Source of the DNA: Flavobacterium album
GTDB taxonomy: Bacteria; Bacteroidota; Bacteroidia; Flavobacteriales; Flavobacteriaceae
NCBI RefSeq assembly: GCF_003096035.1
Contig: NZ_CP029186.1
Coordinates: 1,997,001 to 2,061,000, forward strand
Length of the DNA: 64,000 nucleotides
Direction of reading: 5' to 3'
The number at the start of each line of letters is the position of its first letter. Position 1 is the first letter of the stretch. Below the pieces are notes generated by a model. It ran no database searches and was not told the DNA's origin. It saw only the letters and a program-made list of their open reading frames with translations. Of this stretch, positions 1 through 8,984 are shown piece by piece. Made by a program: the position numbers and the translations under genes.

Positions 1-1292
1 AGCGATCCTTTATATAATTCAGGTTTATGCTGAACAATCCATCCTCTAGCTTCATAAGCTTGTCCAGGAATTAACGATGGCATAACCTCAATAACGGGCA
101 TATGATATTTTTGATTTTTGTATTGCTTGAGCCGTTCCGTATCATCAGTTATTTTTTCGGTATTTACAACGCCTACAATAGGGACTGTTTTATATGGTGT
201 AATTACTCTGTCAGTGACATTAACTGTTTCCCACTTCCATAAATCTGGAGATAGCGGTCTCTTTGCGGTTCTAATTAACCCTCTTGTAATTACATTTATT
301 CTGGCTTGCTGCGCATCTGGATGCCATTTTATTGTAATTAATGAATATGTATTACATGCTTTATTAGAAATTTCGGTAGGCAATTCTCTGCTACCACAGC
401 TCCCGCCAGCAATTACAACTTGAGGTATCTTACTCTCGCTATTTGACCATAATGGTGTTGGCTCATAATTGAAGATTTGTGGATAGTGCTTATGACCATG
501 TAAAATTAAATGAAAGTTGTGCTCGCTGAGCAACTCAAGTAAATATCCTGAATTCATTATAGAATCTACTCCTCTTCCTGGTTCTATAAATGAAGGTAGT
601 AATACAACGTGATGATGTATTACAACTATTTTTATATATTCATTAAAATCTTTTTCAGTAGATGAAATCTTTTCAAGTTCTTCTCTTAACCTTTTAATTG
701 AATCGTAGTCAACTTGTCCTCTGCTACTGTCAATGGTATCTTTTTCCACATAGATACAACAGTTAATTTCAACAATGGTTACTTTATTACCTTCAAGATT
801 TTTAATGTGCACTTGAGTAAGTTCTTCAGGTTTATGAGATACCTGAGGCGGACGAATACCGTCGAAAAATTTATTATAAAAGCTACAGTAAGGTTGAAAT
901 CTTTCGTCTTTAGTAGAGTCTGCGAATCTAACATCATGATTTCCGGGCACAAAAAAAATATCTGATTTTTCGACACGCCTATTGAGTAACATCTCTGAAG
1001 ATAGTCTGTTTAAAAAGATAAGAGCTTCATTAAACTCGTCATGCTTTGCTTTTTGCGTAAAATCTCCGGAGACAGCAACAATTAATGGGGATTCTTTTTG
1101 ATCTGAATAATCTGTTTTATCAATTACAGTTCCCCCGAAATCAATTTGTAAGTCGTCTATAATTAAATCAGCAAGTGTCGGTATGCCTTTTTTTGAGGCT
1201 GTAGGTGGAGGATTACAAATATGATATTCTCCAAAATGTAAATCGGAAAAATGCAAAATTTGTATCTGATTAGTATATGATATATTACTCAT
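1..1292 (-). CDS. Calcineurin-like metallophosphoesterase, partial (C-terminus beyond window)
   Basis: The minus strand is open from an ATG at 1292 to the window edge, giving 430 visible residues with no stop. The metallophosphoesterase metal-site motifs appear in order: DLHFG (D17, H19), GDF (D77), GNHD (117-120), the IHHH box (H226-H228) and HGHKH (265-269). The family uses a two-metal centre to hydrolyse phosphomono- or phosphodiesters; the substrate here is unknown. About 130 residues follow the last motif, so there is a C-terminal extension of unknown function. The start overlaps the stop of the upstream gene by 8 nt, which supports this start and suggests translational coupling. The gene is markedly more AT-rich than mutL next door. 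A role in defence or in nucleotide or nucleic-acid processing is only inference; there is no signal peptide, so it should act in the cytoplasm. Confidence 0.85.
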   Translation of the reverse strand, partial: MSNISYTNQIQILHFSDLHFGEYHICNPPPTASKKGIPTLADLIIDDLQIDFGGTVIDKTDYSDQKESPLIVAVSGDFTQKAKHDEFNEALIFLNRLSSEMLLNRRVEKSDIFFVPGNHDVRFADSTKDERFQPYCSFYNKFFDGIRPPQVSHKPEELTQVHIKNLEGNKVTIVEINCCIYVEKDTIDSSRGQVDYDSIKRLREELEKISSTEKDFNEYIKIVVIHHHVVLLPSFIEPGRGVDSIMNSGYLLELLSEHNFHLILHGHKHYPQIFNYEPTPLWSNSESKIPQVVIAGGSCGSRELPTEISNKACNTYSLITIKWHPDAQQARINVITRGLIRTAKRPLSPDLWKWETVNVTDRVITPYKTVPIVGVVNTEKITDDTERLKQYKNQKYHMPVIEVMPSLIPGQAYEARGWIVQHKPELYKGS

Positions 1293-1620
1293 AGAAATAT
1301 ATTTCTCTTTCTGTATGATTTATTGTTCTTGATCCAATGGCTGCAAATTTTTCTTCATTGGAGTTTTCTATTTGTTTAAGTCCAACCCTTATAAAAGAGC
1401 CAGTAACAATTTTTTGATTTCCAGGGCGAAGTTCAATTTTGAAATTTGGTTCATAAGCATCTTCTTGAAATTTGCCTTTTTCTTTACCTCTCCACCTATG
1501 CCAAACTTGAGCTTCTATAACAGACGGGCCCGCATTAAATAATAGTGTTTGAGTTAATAAATTTCCTTCGACAATAATAGGATTGTGATTTTCTGTTACA
1601 GGAGTAATAATTTGATACAT
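1285..1620 (-). CDS. Hypothetical small protein coupled to the phosphoesterase
   Basis: This 111-residue cytosolic protein has no signal peptide or membrane segment. Its sequence alternates short hydrophobic and polar stretches (for example NAGPSVIEAQVWHRW and FKIELRPGNQKIVTG), which suggests a small beta-rich domain. I do not recognise the family. Its last bases (ATGAGTAA) contain the start of the phosphoesterase gene, so the two form one transcription and translation unit. Composition is AT-rich, like its partner. It may be a partner, specificity subunit or regulator of the phosphoesterase, but nothing in the sequence proves it. Confidence 0.7.
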   Translation of the reverse strand: MYQIITPVTENHNPIIVEGNLLTQTLLFNAGPSVIEAQVWHRWRGKEKGKFQEDAYEPNFKIELRPGNQKIVTGSFIRVGLKQIENSNEEKFAAIGSRTINHTEREIYFYE

Positions 1621-1730
1621 AGGTTTTAAGTTATAAGTTTAAGTAAACCTACAAAAATTTTGTTAAAGCCCATCACGTATTTCCCGCAATAATATCAATC
1701 ACGTAATTTCCCCCATCCCGCAAAAATCCT

Positions 1731-1738
1731 TAACTTTG
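1731..1738 (+). promoter_or_regulatory. Probable -7 box of the mutL operon promoter
   Basis: TAACTTTG matches the Bacteroidetes -7 consensus TAnnTTTG and lies 31 nt before the mutL ATG. No clear TTG is seen at -33. Confidence 0.45.
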
Positions 1739-1769
1739 ACATTACCAATAAATCGCTATTTCCTACACA

Positions 1770-3632
1770 ATGTCCAGTATTATCCAGTTACTTCCCGATC
1801 ATGTTGCCAACCAGATAGCCGCCGGTGAGGTGGTGCAAAGGCCGGCCTCCGTCGTGAAAGAGCTCCTGGAAAATGCCGTGGATGCAGGCGCTACCGAGAT
1901 CAAGCTCATCGTGAAGGATGCGGGTAAAACGCTGGTGCAGGTCATCGATAACGGCAAGGGTATGAGCGTGACCGATGCGCGCCTGTGCTTCGAGCGCCAT
2001 GCTACCAGCAAGATACGCCATGCGGAAGACCTTTTCGACCTGCATACCAAGGGCTTCAGGGGTGAGGCACTGGCATCCATCGCGGCTATTGCCCATGTAG
2101 AGCTGAAAACCCGCCAGGACCAGGAGGAGCTGGGCACGCACCTCATTATCGAGGGGAGTAAGTTCACTTCGCAGGAGGTGGCTGTAGTGCCCAAAGGGAC
2201 ATCCTTTTCTGTAAAGAACCTTTTCTACAATATACCTGCCCGCCGCAATTTCTTAAAAAGCGACACGGTGGAGTTCCGCCATATAATCGACGAGTTCGAG
2301 CGTGTGGCTTTGGCGCATGCCAATATCGGATTTATGCTGTACCACAACGGCAGCGAGATGTTCAACCTGCCGGGTTCCAATACCCGCCAGCGCATTGTGA
2401 ATATCTTTGGCGGCCGTACCAACGAAAAGCTGGTGCCGATAAAGGAGAGCACCGAGATCGTAGGCATTCACGGATTTGTAACCAAGCCCGAATTTGCCAA
2501 GAAGAGCAGGGGTGAGCAGTTCTTTTTCGCAAACGACCGCTTCATCAAGAGCGGCTACCTGCACCATGCGGTAATGGCGGCTTACGAAGGCCTCCTGAAA
2601 GAAGGTTGCCAGCCAGCCTATTACATTTACCTCGATGTGCCGCCCAACACCATAGACATCAACATACATCCCACCAAGACCGAGGTAAAGTTTGACGACG
2701 AGCATGCGCTGTATGCCATACTGCGGTCGTCCATTAAGCACAGCCTCGGTCAGTTCAATGTGGCCCCGGTACTCGATTTTGACAGGGACAATAACCTTGA
2801 CACGCCTTACGAATATGAGCAGCGTGAAGCCGTTATGCCTACGGTACAGGTGGACAGGACGTTTAACCCATTTGCCGACGAAAAGCCGGTAAGGGCAGCG
2901 TCATCAGCATCGACTTACAGTGCGCCGTCTTTCCGCAAGGAAAAACAGCCCGCATGGGAAAGCCTTTACACGGGTATTCCGGAAGCTGCGGAGGAATTGG
3001 AAGGCATTAGTTTTGAGACAGAGGAAGTGACCGGTTCGCTCTTCAACGATAACGAAGTGGAGCAGGCTGTTTACAAAACCTACCAGATCCACAAGAAATA
3101 CATTGTAAGCCCTATAAAAAGCGGTTTGCTGATCATCGACCAGAAGCGTGCTCACCAACGGATATTATACGAGCAGTTCCTTACCAATATTACCGTACAC
3201 CATGCCGCCAGCCAGCAATTGCTGTTCCCGCTGGTGCTACATTACAACAAGAGCGAGCTCGACCTAATACGGGAAATGAGGGAAGCGCTCGAAAATACAG
3301 GTTTTGTGTTTGCCGAGATCAACCATGACCATATCGTGGTATCCGGGCTGCCGGTAAACGTCGCCGAAAGCGAAGTGTCGATATTGTTGGAGGAACTCAT
3401 CAACGACCTCCAGCAGGAAGTGCCCGACACAAGTTTCAGCCAAAGCGACAGCATCGCCAAGAGCATGGCGAAAAGCCTGGCCGTAAAGACCGGTACCTAT
3501 ATGAACGAAAAAGAGCAGGAGAACATGGTGAATGCACTATTTGCCTGTAAAGAACCTGATGTATCACCCTTTCAGCGGCCTACCTTTATTACGGTAAGCG
3601 TGGAGGACTTAGATAAACGATTTGCGATATGA
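1770..3632 (+). CDS. mutL: DNA mismatch repair protein MutL
   Basis: The 620-residue protein is a GHKL ATPase that links MutS recognition of mismatches to strand removal. The N-terminal ATPase motifs are intact: ELLENAVDAG (31-40), DNGKGM (60-65) and GFRGEAL (95-101). A variable linker (about 340-430) leads to the C-terminal dimerisation domain. In this domain the DQHAxxExxxxE metal motif of nicking MutL proteins reads DQKRAHQRILYE, and the CPHGRP motif reads SPFQRP, so the endonuclease site looks absent. The stop overlaps the next ATG (ATGA), making it the first gene of a four-gene operon. The start is supported by the conserved N-terminus and the nearby promoter box. Confidence 0.97.
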   Translation: MSSIIQLLPDHVANQIAAGEVVQRPASVVKELLENAVDAGATEIKLIVKDAGKTLVQVIDNGKGMSVTDARLCFERHATSKIRHAEDLFDLHTKGFRGEALASIAAIAHVELKTRQDQEELGTHLIIEGSKFTSQEVAVVPKGTSFSVKNLFYNIPARRNFLKSDTVEFRHIIDEFERVALAHANIGFMLYHNGSEMFNLPGSNTRQRIVNIFGGRTNEKLVPIKESTEIVGIHGFVTKPEFAKKSRGEQFFFANDRFIKSGYLHHAVMAAYEGLLKEGCQPAYYIYLDVPPNTIDINIHPTKTEVKFDDEHALYAILRSSIKHSLGQFNVAPVLDFDRDNNLDTPYEYEQREAVMPTVQVDRTFNPFADEKPVRAASSASTYSAPSFRKEKQPAWESLYTGIPEAAEELEGISFETEEVTGSLFNDNEVEQAVYKTYQIHKKYIVSPIKSGLLIIDQKRAHQRILYEQFLTNITVHHAASQQLLFPLVLHYNKSELDLIREMREALENTGFVFAEINHDHIVVSGLPVNVAESEVSILLEELINDLQQEVPDTSFSQSDSIAKSMAKSLAVKTGTYMNEKEQENMVNALFACKEPDVSPFQRPTFITVSVEDLDKRFAI

Positions 3633-4390
3633 TGAATTTCAGATTAACCGATGGGGTTAAGCATATAATTATAATAAACTTCATATTTTATATATGCAGC
3701 CTTCTGATTGGGCCTTCCGCCTACCAGTTGCTGTCAATGCACTTCCCTTCAAGTGCAGAATTCAAATTCTGGCAGCCCCTTACTTATATGTTCATGCATA
3801 GCCAATTTACTGCCGGGCATATTATTTCAAACATGTTGGGTGTTTTCTTTTTTGCACCTGCACTCGAAGACCAATGGGGTACAAAAAAGTTTGTATTCTT
3901 TTACATATCCTGTGGGCTTGGTGCCTTATTGCTCCACGTAGGGATTGATTATTATTCTTTTTATAAAGGATTGAGAATTCTTGCAGATAATGGTATATCA
4001 AATAGTGAGGTTATTTCGTTATTAAAAGAAGGGAAATATAATCCGGCATGGCAGGATGTGATGCTTCCCCGACAGTTTCATGATTTTATGAATGCTTATG
4101 CGGGTACATTATTAGGAGCCTCCGGTGCGGTGTATGGTATACTTGTTGCATATGCATTCCTGTATCCGAACAGGGAGATGATGATGTTCTTACTGCCAAT
4201 TCCCATAAAGGTAAAATATCTTGTAGCTGCAACACTTATTATGGACTTGTATGCAGGTTTTATAGGATATCCGGTGTTTGGTGTTGACGATGGTATTGCG
4301 CACTTCGCCCACCTTGGCGGGGCTGCCATAGGATATATCATGATGTGGTATTGGAAGAAAAATTCGTATAACGACAAGCGTTGGAATTAG
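3629..4390 (+). CDS. Rhomboid family intramembrane serine protease (first of two)
   Basis: This 253-residue polytopic membrane protein carries the rhomboid catalytic serine motif GASG (S165) and the catalytic histidine in AHLGG (H228), plus the HxxxN region before TM2 (HIISNML). Rhomboids cleave substrate transmembrane helices within the inner membrane. An extra polar stretch of about 45 residues (105-150) lies before the serine helix, longer than in minimal bacterial rhomboids. It overlaps mutL by 4 nt and is 1 nt from the second rhomboid, so co-transcription is certain in practice. The substrate is unknown. Confidence 0.92.
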   Translation: MMNFRLTDGVKHIIIINFIFYICSLLIGPSAYQLLSMHFPSSAEFKFWQPLTYMFMHSQFTAGHIISNMLGVFFFAPALEDQWGTKKFVFFYISCGLGALLLHVGIDYYSFYKGLRILADNGISNSEVISLLKEGKYNPAWQDVMLPRQFHDFMNAYAGTLLGASGAVYGILVAYAFLYPNREMMMFLLPIPIKVKYLVAATLIMDLYAGFIGYPVFGVDDGIAHFAHLGGAAIGYIMMWYWKKNSYNDKRWN

Positions 4391-4391
4391 T

Positions 4392-5300
4392 ATGGGTATA
4401 ATAGATGATTTAAAGATGGAATACAGGATGGGCGGCATTACACAGCGCCTTATCTTTTGGAACGTAGGGCTTTTTGTAGTACCAATGGTTGTATTTAGTA
4501 TTTTGGCATTGTTCAATGTAGGTTTCCCTCCTTTGCAGTGGTACCTGCCTAATAACGAAGACTGGATCAGCCTTTCTTCCAACCCTGCTGACCTGCTTTG
4601 GAAACCATGGTCGCTCATAACCTACGCCTTCCTCCACGGGGGCTTCCTGCATCTGTTCTTCAACATGGTCATGCTGTTTGCCGCAGGGCGCTTTTTCCTG
4701 ACGTTCTTTACCCAAAAGCAAATGTTCGGGCTGTATATGCTCGCGGCAATATTTTCCGGGCTGGTGTTCATCCTTAGCTACAACACACTGCCGCTCCTTA
4801 GCGCAAGGGGACAGTCTAATATGGTTGGCGCTTCGGCAGCAATTATGGCGGTGCTTATTGCCGTGGCAGTCTATGCACCATACTACAATGTAAGGCTGCT
4901 GTTGCTTGGCAATGTAAAGCTATGGCATATAGCGGCATTTTTCATCATCAGCGACCTGATCATGGCTTCGGTAGAAAATGAGGGCGGCCATATCGCGCAC
5001 CTTGCAGGATCGCTTTTGGGCTACCTGTATATTGTACTCCTTAAAAACGGCACCGACCTTAGCAAAGGCGTGTCCGGCATTATAGATTTCTTTTCCAACC
5101 TCTTTAAGCCCAGGAAAGCAAAGCCGTTCACAAAAGTGCACCGCAATACGGCACCACCGGTTAACAGGCCTTCTCCAAAGCCAAAAGATATCACGCAAAA
5201 ACAAATCGATGATATACTCGATAAGATCAGCAAATCCGGCTACGACAGCCTGACAAAGGAAGAAAAAGAATTTTTGTTCCGGTTAGAAAATAATAAGTAG
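4392..5300 (+). CDS. Rhomboid family intramembrane serine protease (second of two)
   Basis: The 302-residue membrane protein has the HGGFLHLFFNM segment, a serine motif GASA and a histidine motif GGHIAHLAGS, the active-site layout of rhomboid proteases. The serine motif ends in alanine rather than glycine; the serine itself is kept. A soluble C-terminal tail of about 85 residues includes a conserved-looking helical end (ILDKISKSGYDSLTKEEK) that is common on flavobacterial rhomboids. It sits 1 nt after the first rhomboid and just before the EEP-fold gene. Having two non-identical rhomboids in tandem suggests division of labour or hetero-assembly, which is inference. Confidence 0.92.
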   Translation: MGIIDDLKMEYRMGGITQRLIFWNVGLFVVPMVVFSILALFNVGFPPLQWYLPNNEDWISLSSNPADLLWKPWSLITYAFLHGGFLHLFFNMVMLFAAGRFFLTFFTQKQMFGLYMLAAIFSGLVFILSYNTLPLLSARGQSNMVGASAAIMAVLIAVAVYAPYYNVRLLLLGNVKLWHIAAFFIISDLIMASVENEGGHIAHLAGSLLGYLYIVLLKNGTDLSKGVSGIIDFFSNLFKPRKAKPFTKVHRNTAPPVNRPSPKPKDITQKQIDDILDKISKSGYDSLTKEEKEFLFRLENNK

Positions 5301-5323
5301 ATTTGGGTATACACTGGCACCGG

Positions 5324-6355
5324 ATGAAAAAGCTCTCGTGGTTCAACAAAGTCATGTTTTTCTTCAATATAGTTTTAACTGTATTGACTTTTATTGCCTA
5401 TTTGTTGCCGTTCATGGCGCCTAAGCTTTTCCCGTTCCTTTCGGTATTCACGCTTATGATGCCGCTCATGCTGGTGCTCAACTTCCTCTTTTTCCTCTAC
5501 TGGCTGCTGCAGACCAAAAGGCAGATGCTCCTCTCGGGACTGGTATTGCTGTTGGGGATAACCTTCGTCAGCAAATGCTATAAATTCTCGTCAACAAATA
5601 TGCCCGAAGAGAAAGACGACTTTACCCTGATGAGCTACAACGTTAGGCTGTTCAACCTGTACGACTGGATACCAAGGAAAGACATTGCAGGTACGATAAT
5701 GGGATTTATTAAAGAAAAGAAACCGGATATAGTGTGCCTACAGGAATATTCAAAAAGAGGCAAGGCTTCATTTCCCGCATACAGGCACAAATTTGTTTTT
5801 GGCAGGGATGGCGAAACAGGGCAGGCAATTTATTCCCGTTTCCCCATAATCGACAGCGGGCATATAGAATTTCCCGGATCTGCCAACAATGTGATCTTTG
5901 CCGATATAAAAAAAGGGAAAGATACGCTGCGGGTATATAGTATGCACCTGCAGTCGATCAAAATAAGCCCGGATATCCATGAAAAGATAAACGAGGAGAA
6001 ATCGAAAGTTATTTTTAAAAGGATGAGTGAGGCCTTTGCCAAACAGCAGCACCAGGCAGAATTGTTCGAAAAGCATAAAGGCAGCTGCAGGTATAAGATG
6101 GTTATTTGCGGCGACCTGAACAACAGCGCGTTTTCCTATGTGTACCGCAGCGTAAAGGGTAAAATGAAAGATGCTTTTGAAGAGGCAGGCAGCGGCTTCG
6201 GGAAGTCGTACAATTATAAATATTATCCGGCACGCATCGATTATATCTTTACCGATAAAATGATAAACGTCAAGCAATATACCACCTTCGATACGTTTGT
6301 CAACTCCGACCATTTTCCCGTAATGACACGATTGTCCTTAAAAGAGGAAGAATAG
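5324..6355 (+). CDS. Endonuclease/exonuclease/phosphatase (EEP) fold membrane protein
   Basis: The protein has two or three N-terminal membrane helices (residues 1-85) followed by an EEP domain with SYNVRLFN, the glutamate in CLQEYS, GDLNNS, RIDYIF and a final SDHFPV. These are the metal and phosphate-binding motifs of the DNase I / sphingomyelinase superfamily. The catalytic domain should face the periplasm or cytoplasm depending on topology; the substrate (nucleic acid, phospholipid or other phosphodiester) cannot be told. I chose the ATG at 5324 (MKKLSWFNK) rather than the in-frame TTG at 5303, because the former begins the membrane segment in the usual way. Last gene of the mutL operon. 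Confidence 0.88.
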   Translation: MKKLSWFNKVMFFFNIVLTVLTFIAYLLPFMAPKLFPFLSVFTLMMPLMLVLNFLFFLYWLLQTKRQMLLSGLVLLLGITFVSKCYKFSSTNMPEEKDDFTLMSYNVRLFNLYDWIPRKDIAGTIMGFIKEKKPDIVCLQEYSKRGKASFPAYRHKFVFGRDGETGQAIYSRFPIIDSGHIEFPGSANNVIFADIKKGKDTLRVYSMHLQSIKISPDIHEKINEEKSKVIFKRMSEAFAKQQHQAELFEKHKGSCRYKMVICGDLNNSAFSYVYRSVKGKMKDAFEEAGSGFGKSYNYKYYPARIDYIFTDKMINVKQYTTFDTFVNSDHFPVMTRLSLKEEE

Positions 6356-6412
6356 TTTTCAAATCCGATATGCATTAAATCTTGTAGTCTAAAAATCTAA
6401 TAATCTTTTTTT

Positions 6413-6550
6413 GGGCGTGCCGGCTCCGTAAACTACGCCGTCGGGCCATTGCTTCGCCAGTTCGGCTTTGAGCCTCAGGTCGCTCTATCCCTCCGCTGCG
6501 CTGCGGGGATGCCGCCCTGCCTGCCGGCAGGCAGGTCCTGTCCCTCACGC
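6413..6550. repeat. Structured intergenic repeat with GCGTG...CACGC ends
   Basis: The element starts GGGCGTGCC and ends CCCTCACGC, so its ends can pair. Inside are GC-rich hairpins, including CCTGCCTGCCGGCAGGCAGG (6517-6536). It lies between the converging EEP and wbqC genes. Elements with these ends recur in many flavobacterial genomes (from memory). The longer open frames across it look like artefacts. It fills most of the 347-bp gap at 6356-6702. Confidence 0.6.
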
Positions 6551-6702
6551 GGACGTAAACATCTGTTATACGTTAATAACCTTATTACCGTTCGGTAGAG
6601 ATGCATTGAATGCATCTCACAGGAGAATTGCCAGTGTCTACCCCCAAAAACTTATAACGATTTTACGTTACACACATCGGACTTCGGACCTCCGACAAAA
6701 TG

Positions 6703-7317
6703 CTACAAAGCCTGTTTCCTCAAATACTCCATTGCATAACGCCCTTCATTGAACAAAAGGTCGAGTATGCTCAGGTTATTGATGAAGCCGTGTTTTTCGC
6801 CAAAAACCTGTGTGTACGGCTCAAAGGCAGCAGTGTCTTTTTTGCCATTGGCCAGGTAGCGGTAATCCTGCAGGCCGTTGGCTTCCCGGAAATACTCAAC
6901 CGTTCTTTCGGGGTTATAGTCCATCCCGAGGCAGGAAGTTACGATATCCATGATCTCAAAATTAAGGTCCATCATGAACGTGTGCTTTTTCTCGAATACA
7001 GGCCGTATATCGTCCTCAAAATATTCAAAGAAAGGCGAGGAGCGGTAGGCTGCCTCAAGCGATTTAAAATGCTGTTTCTGCCAGTCGAACGCAGGCTCAA
7101 TCTTTACGTCCTTAAACAATTGCCTGTTGCCATCGTTGCTGTGCTTCACCGGGATGTTGAGCATCTGCATCCCGTTCGGGCTGTAAATGTACATCCGGTT
7201 GCGGTTGGTTTGCTTCTGGAAATTGTCTTCCGCCTCAAATACCACTTTACCGGCATGCGCCATCGCTACAAAATGGCTGATGGAGGGGAAATATGTAGAA
7301 TGAATTAAGATGTCCAT
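6703..7317 (-). CDS. WbqC family protein
   Basis: The 204-residue cytosolic protein matches the WbqC-like family, with the N-terminal pattern HSTYFPSI, a QKQTNRNRMYI segment, LNIPVKH and the YRSSPFFEYF block. WbqC proteins are tied to polysaccharide or lipopolysaccharide biosynthesis loci, but the reaction is not established. It is the last gene of the minus-strand parA-parB-DUF5683-dapB-lepB cluster, an order that I recall as conserved in Flavobacterium. The start is the first ATG of the open frame and agrees with the conserved N-terminus. Confidence 0.85.
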   Translation of the reverse strand: MDILIHSTYFPSISHFVAMAHAGKVVFEAEDNFQKQTNRNRMYIYSPNGMQMLNIPVKHSNDGNRQLFKDVKIEPAFDWQKQHFKSLEAAYRSSPFFEYFEDDIRPVFEKKHTFMMDLNFEIMDIVTSCLGMDYNPERTVEYFREANGLQDYRYLANGKKDTAAFEPYTQVFGEKHGFINNLSILDLLFNEGRYAMEYLRKQAL

Positions 7318-7393
7318 TGTCTGTCCTTTATTGTTGTAAACAGTAGAGACGTAGCACTGCTACGTCTCTAATTATAATTTCATCAATTTCTGA

Positions 7394-8941
7394 TTATGCT
7401 TTTTCAGCTTTATTCCTCCTGTTCCTAAAGAAGCTGAATCCGATATACAATACCAATGCACCGAGGAAATACTTAAAGTAGGATACAGGTTCATCGTCAC
7501 CGCCAACAGTAATAAAGAATCTGTCCCATCGTGGCTTCTTATTTTCATCAAGGCTCATCCATACGAATACAGGCTTGCCCACGATATGGTCTTCCGGTAC
7601 AAACCCCCAGTAACGGCTGTCTTCCGAGTTGTGGCGGTTATCACCCATCATCCAGTAATAATTCTGCTTAAAGGTATAGCTTGTTGCAGGCTGCCCGTTG
7701 ATAAGGATCTGCCCGCCTATATCTTCTAACGTGTTGTGCTCATAATCGGTAATGATCATTTTATAGAAAGGCAGTGTTTCTTTATTCAGCTCAACAGTTT
7801 TTCCCTCTTCCGGAATATAAATTGGCCCCATGTTGTCCTGTGTCCATTCCGGTTTTGAATGCGGGAATATCGAGGTGCCTGGATTGGCCGGGTCATAATT
7901 GAATTTATAGCGCTCAACGCTTTTCACCAATGGATTGGTTTTTAGTATTTCTGCATTCTCATCAGTAAGAGCACGGAAAATATATTTATTTTGAGATGAA
8001 TCATACCCAATGTCCGACCTGTTGATTTGCAATTCTCCAATAAGGTAATTTGGATCAAGCATGCTTCCATCTTTAGTCGTTACAAAATAAATATGCTGTA
8101 GCTTTGCCCTGCCGCTTAATTTCAACTCCTTACCGTTAATAAGAACTACGCCGTCTTTAATGGATAGATTATCTCCCGGGGTACCTACGCAGCGTTTTAC
8201 ATAGTTCGATTTTTTGTCGACAGGCTTCCTCACCCGGCGTCCAGAATTATCCCTGAATTTAACCACTGTATCTATCGGCCAGTTGAAAACAACAATGTCA
8301 TTTTTCTCTACCTTCTCAAAGCCAGGAAGCCTGAAATAAGGCAATTGCGGCCAGTTGCTGTAGGATTTGGTATTGATTACAGGTATGGTATCATGCACCA
8401 TAGGCGCTGCAATGGTGGTCATAGGCGTACGTGCGCCATAATTGAATTTGCTCACGAAAAGGAAATCGCCCACCAAAAGCGTTTTTTCCAACGATGCCGT
8501 TGGGATAGTAAAGGGCTGCATCACATAGGTATGAACTATAGTAGCTACAACTATGGCGAAAAGAAGCGAGCCAACGGTGCTGTCCTTTCTTTCCTCTTCA
8601 CCTTCGGGAGTATAAGTTACCTTGTCGTTATAATTTATGGCATATATATAAAGGCCCAGGGTAACAATACCTAAAATCGTATCGGTTGACGAACGTTTGC
8701 CAAAAGCGCGCAACGTCTGTACCCAAACCACAGGGAACATGATGAGGTTTACCACAGGAATGAAGAGTAGGATCGTCCACCACTTTGGCCTGTTAATGAT
8801 CTGCATCAGCACCACGGCATTATAAACCGGTACTGCCGCTTCCCATCGCTTCCTGCCTGCTTTTTCGTATAGTTTCCAGGTTCCTAAAAAGTGTATTACC
8901 TGTACTGCCAGGAAAAATATAAACCACTGTAATAAAGTCAT
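7394..8941 (-). CDS. lepB: Signal peptidase I
   Basis: At 515 residues it is much longer than the E. coli enzyme, as is usual in Bacteroidetes. N-terminal membrane helices (1-75) are followed by the catalytic serine region (IPTASLEKTLLVGDFLFV) about residue 150, the general-base lysine region (YVKRCVGTPGDN) and the GDNRHNSEDSRYWG signature near residue 440. There is also a C-terminal membrane helix. The usual SM pair at the active site is SL here. It cleaves Sec signal peptides on the outer face of the inner membrane. It follows dapB by about 40 bp, consistent with one operon. Confidence 0.95.
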   Translation of the reverse strand: MTLLQWFIFFLAVQVIHFLGTWKLYEKAGRKRWEAAVPVYNAVVLMQIINRPKWWTILLFIPVVNLIMFPVVWVQTLRAFGKRSSTDTILGIVTLGLYIYAINYNDKVTYTPEGEEERKDSTVGSLLFAIVVATIVHTYVMQPFTIPTASLEKTLLVGDFLFVSKFNYGARTPMTTIAAPMVHDTIPVINTKSYSNWPQLPYFRLPGFEKVEKNDIVVFNWPIDTVVKFRDNSGRRVRKPVDKKSNYVKRCVGTPGDNLSIKDGVVLINGKELKLSGRAKLQHIYFVTTKDGSMLDPNYLIGELQINRSDIGYDSSQNKYIFRALTDENAEILKTNPLVKSVERYKFNYDPANPGTSIFPHSKPEWTQDNMGPIYIPEEGKTVELNKETLPFYKMIITDYEHNTLEDIGGQILINGQPATSYTFKQNYYWMMGDNRHNSEDSRYWGFVPEDHIVGKPVFVWMSLDENKKPRWDRFFITVGGDDEPVSYFKYFLGALVLYIGFSFFRNRRNKAEKA

Positions 8942-8984
8942 TGCTGTATAATTTTTTCTATATGTCTAACTAAATCAAAAAATG

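Noticed and set aside
5303..5323. TTG start for the EEP protein
   Set aside because: The seven extra codons precede a better ATG that begins the membrane helix directly.
6468..6752. 94-residue ORF over the repeat element
   Set aside because: The frame lies over hairpins and low-complexity GC-rich sequence and resembles no protein family.
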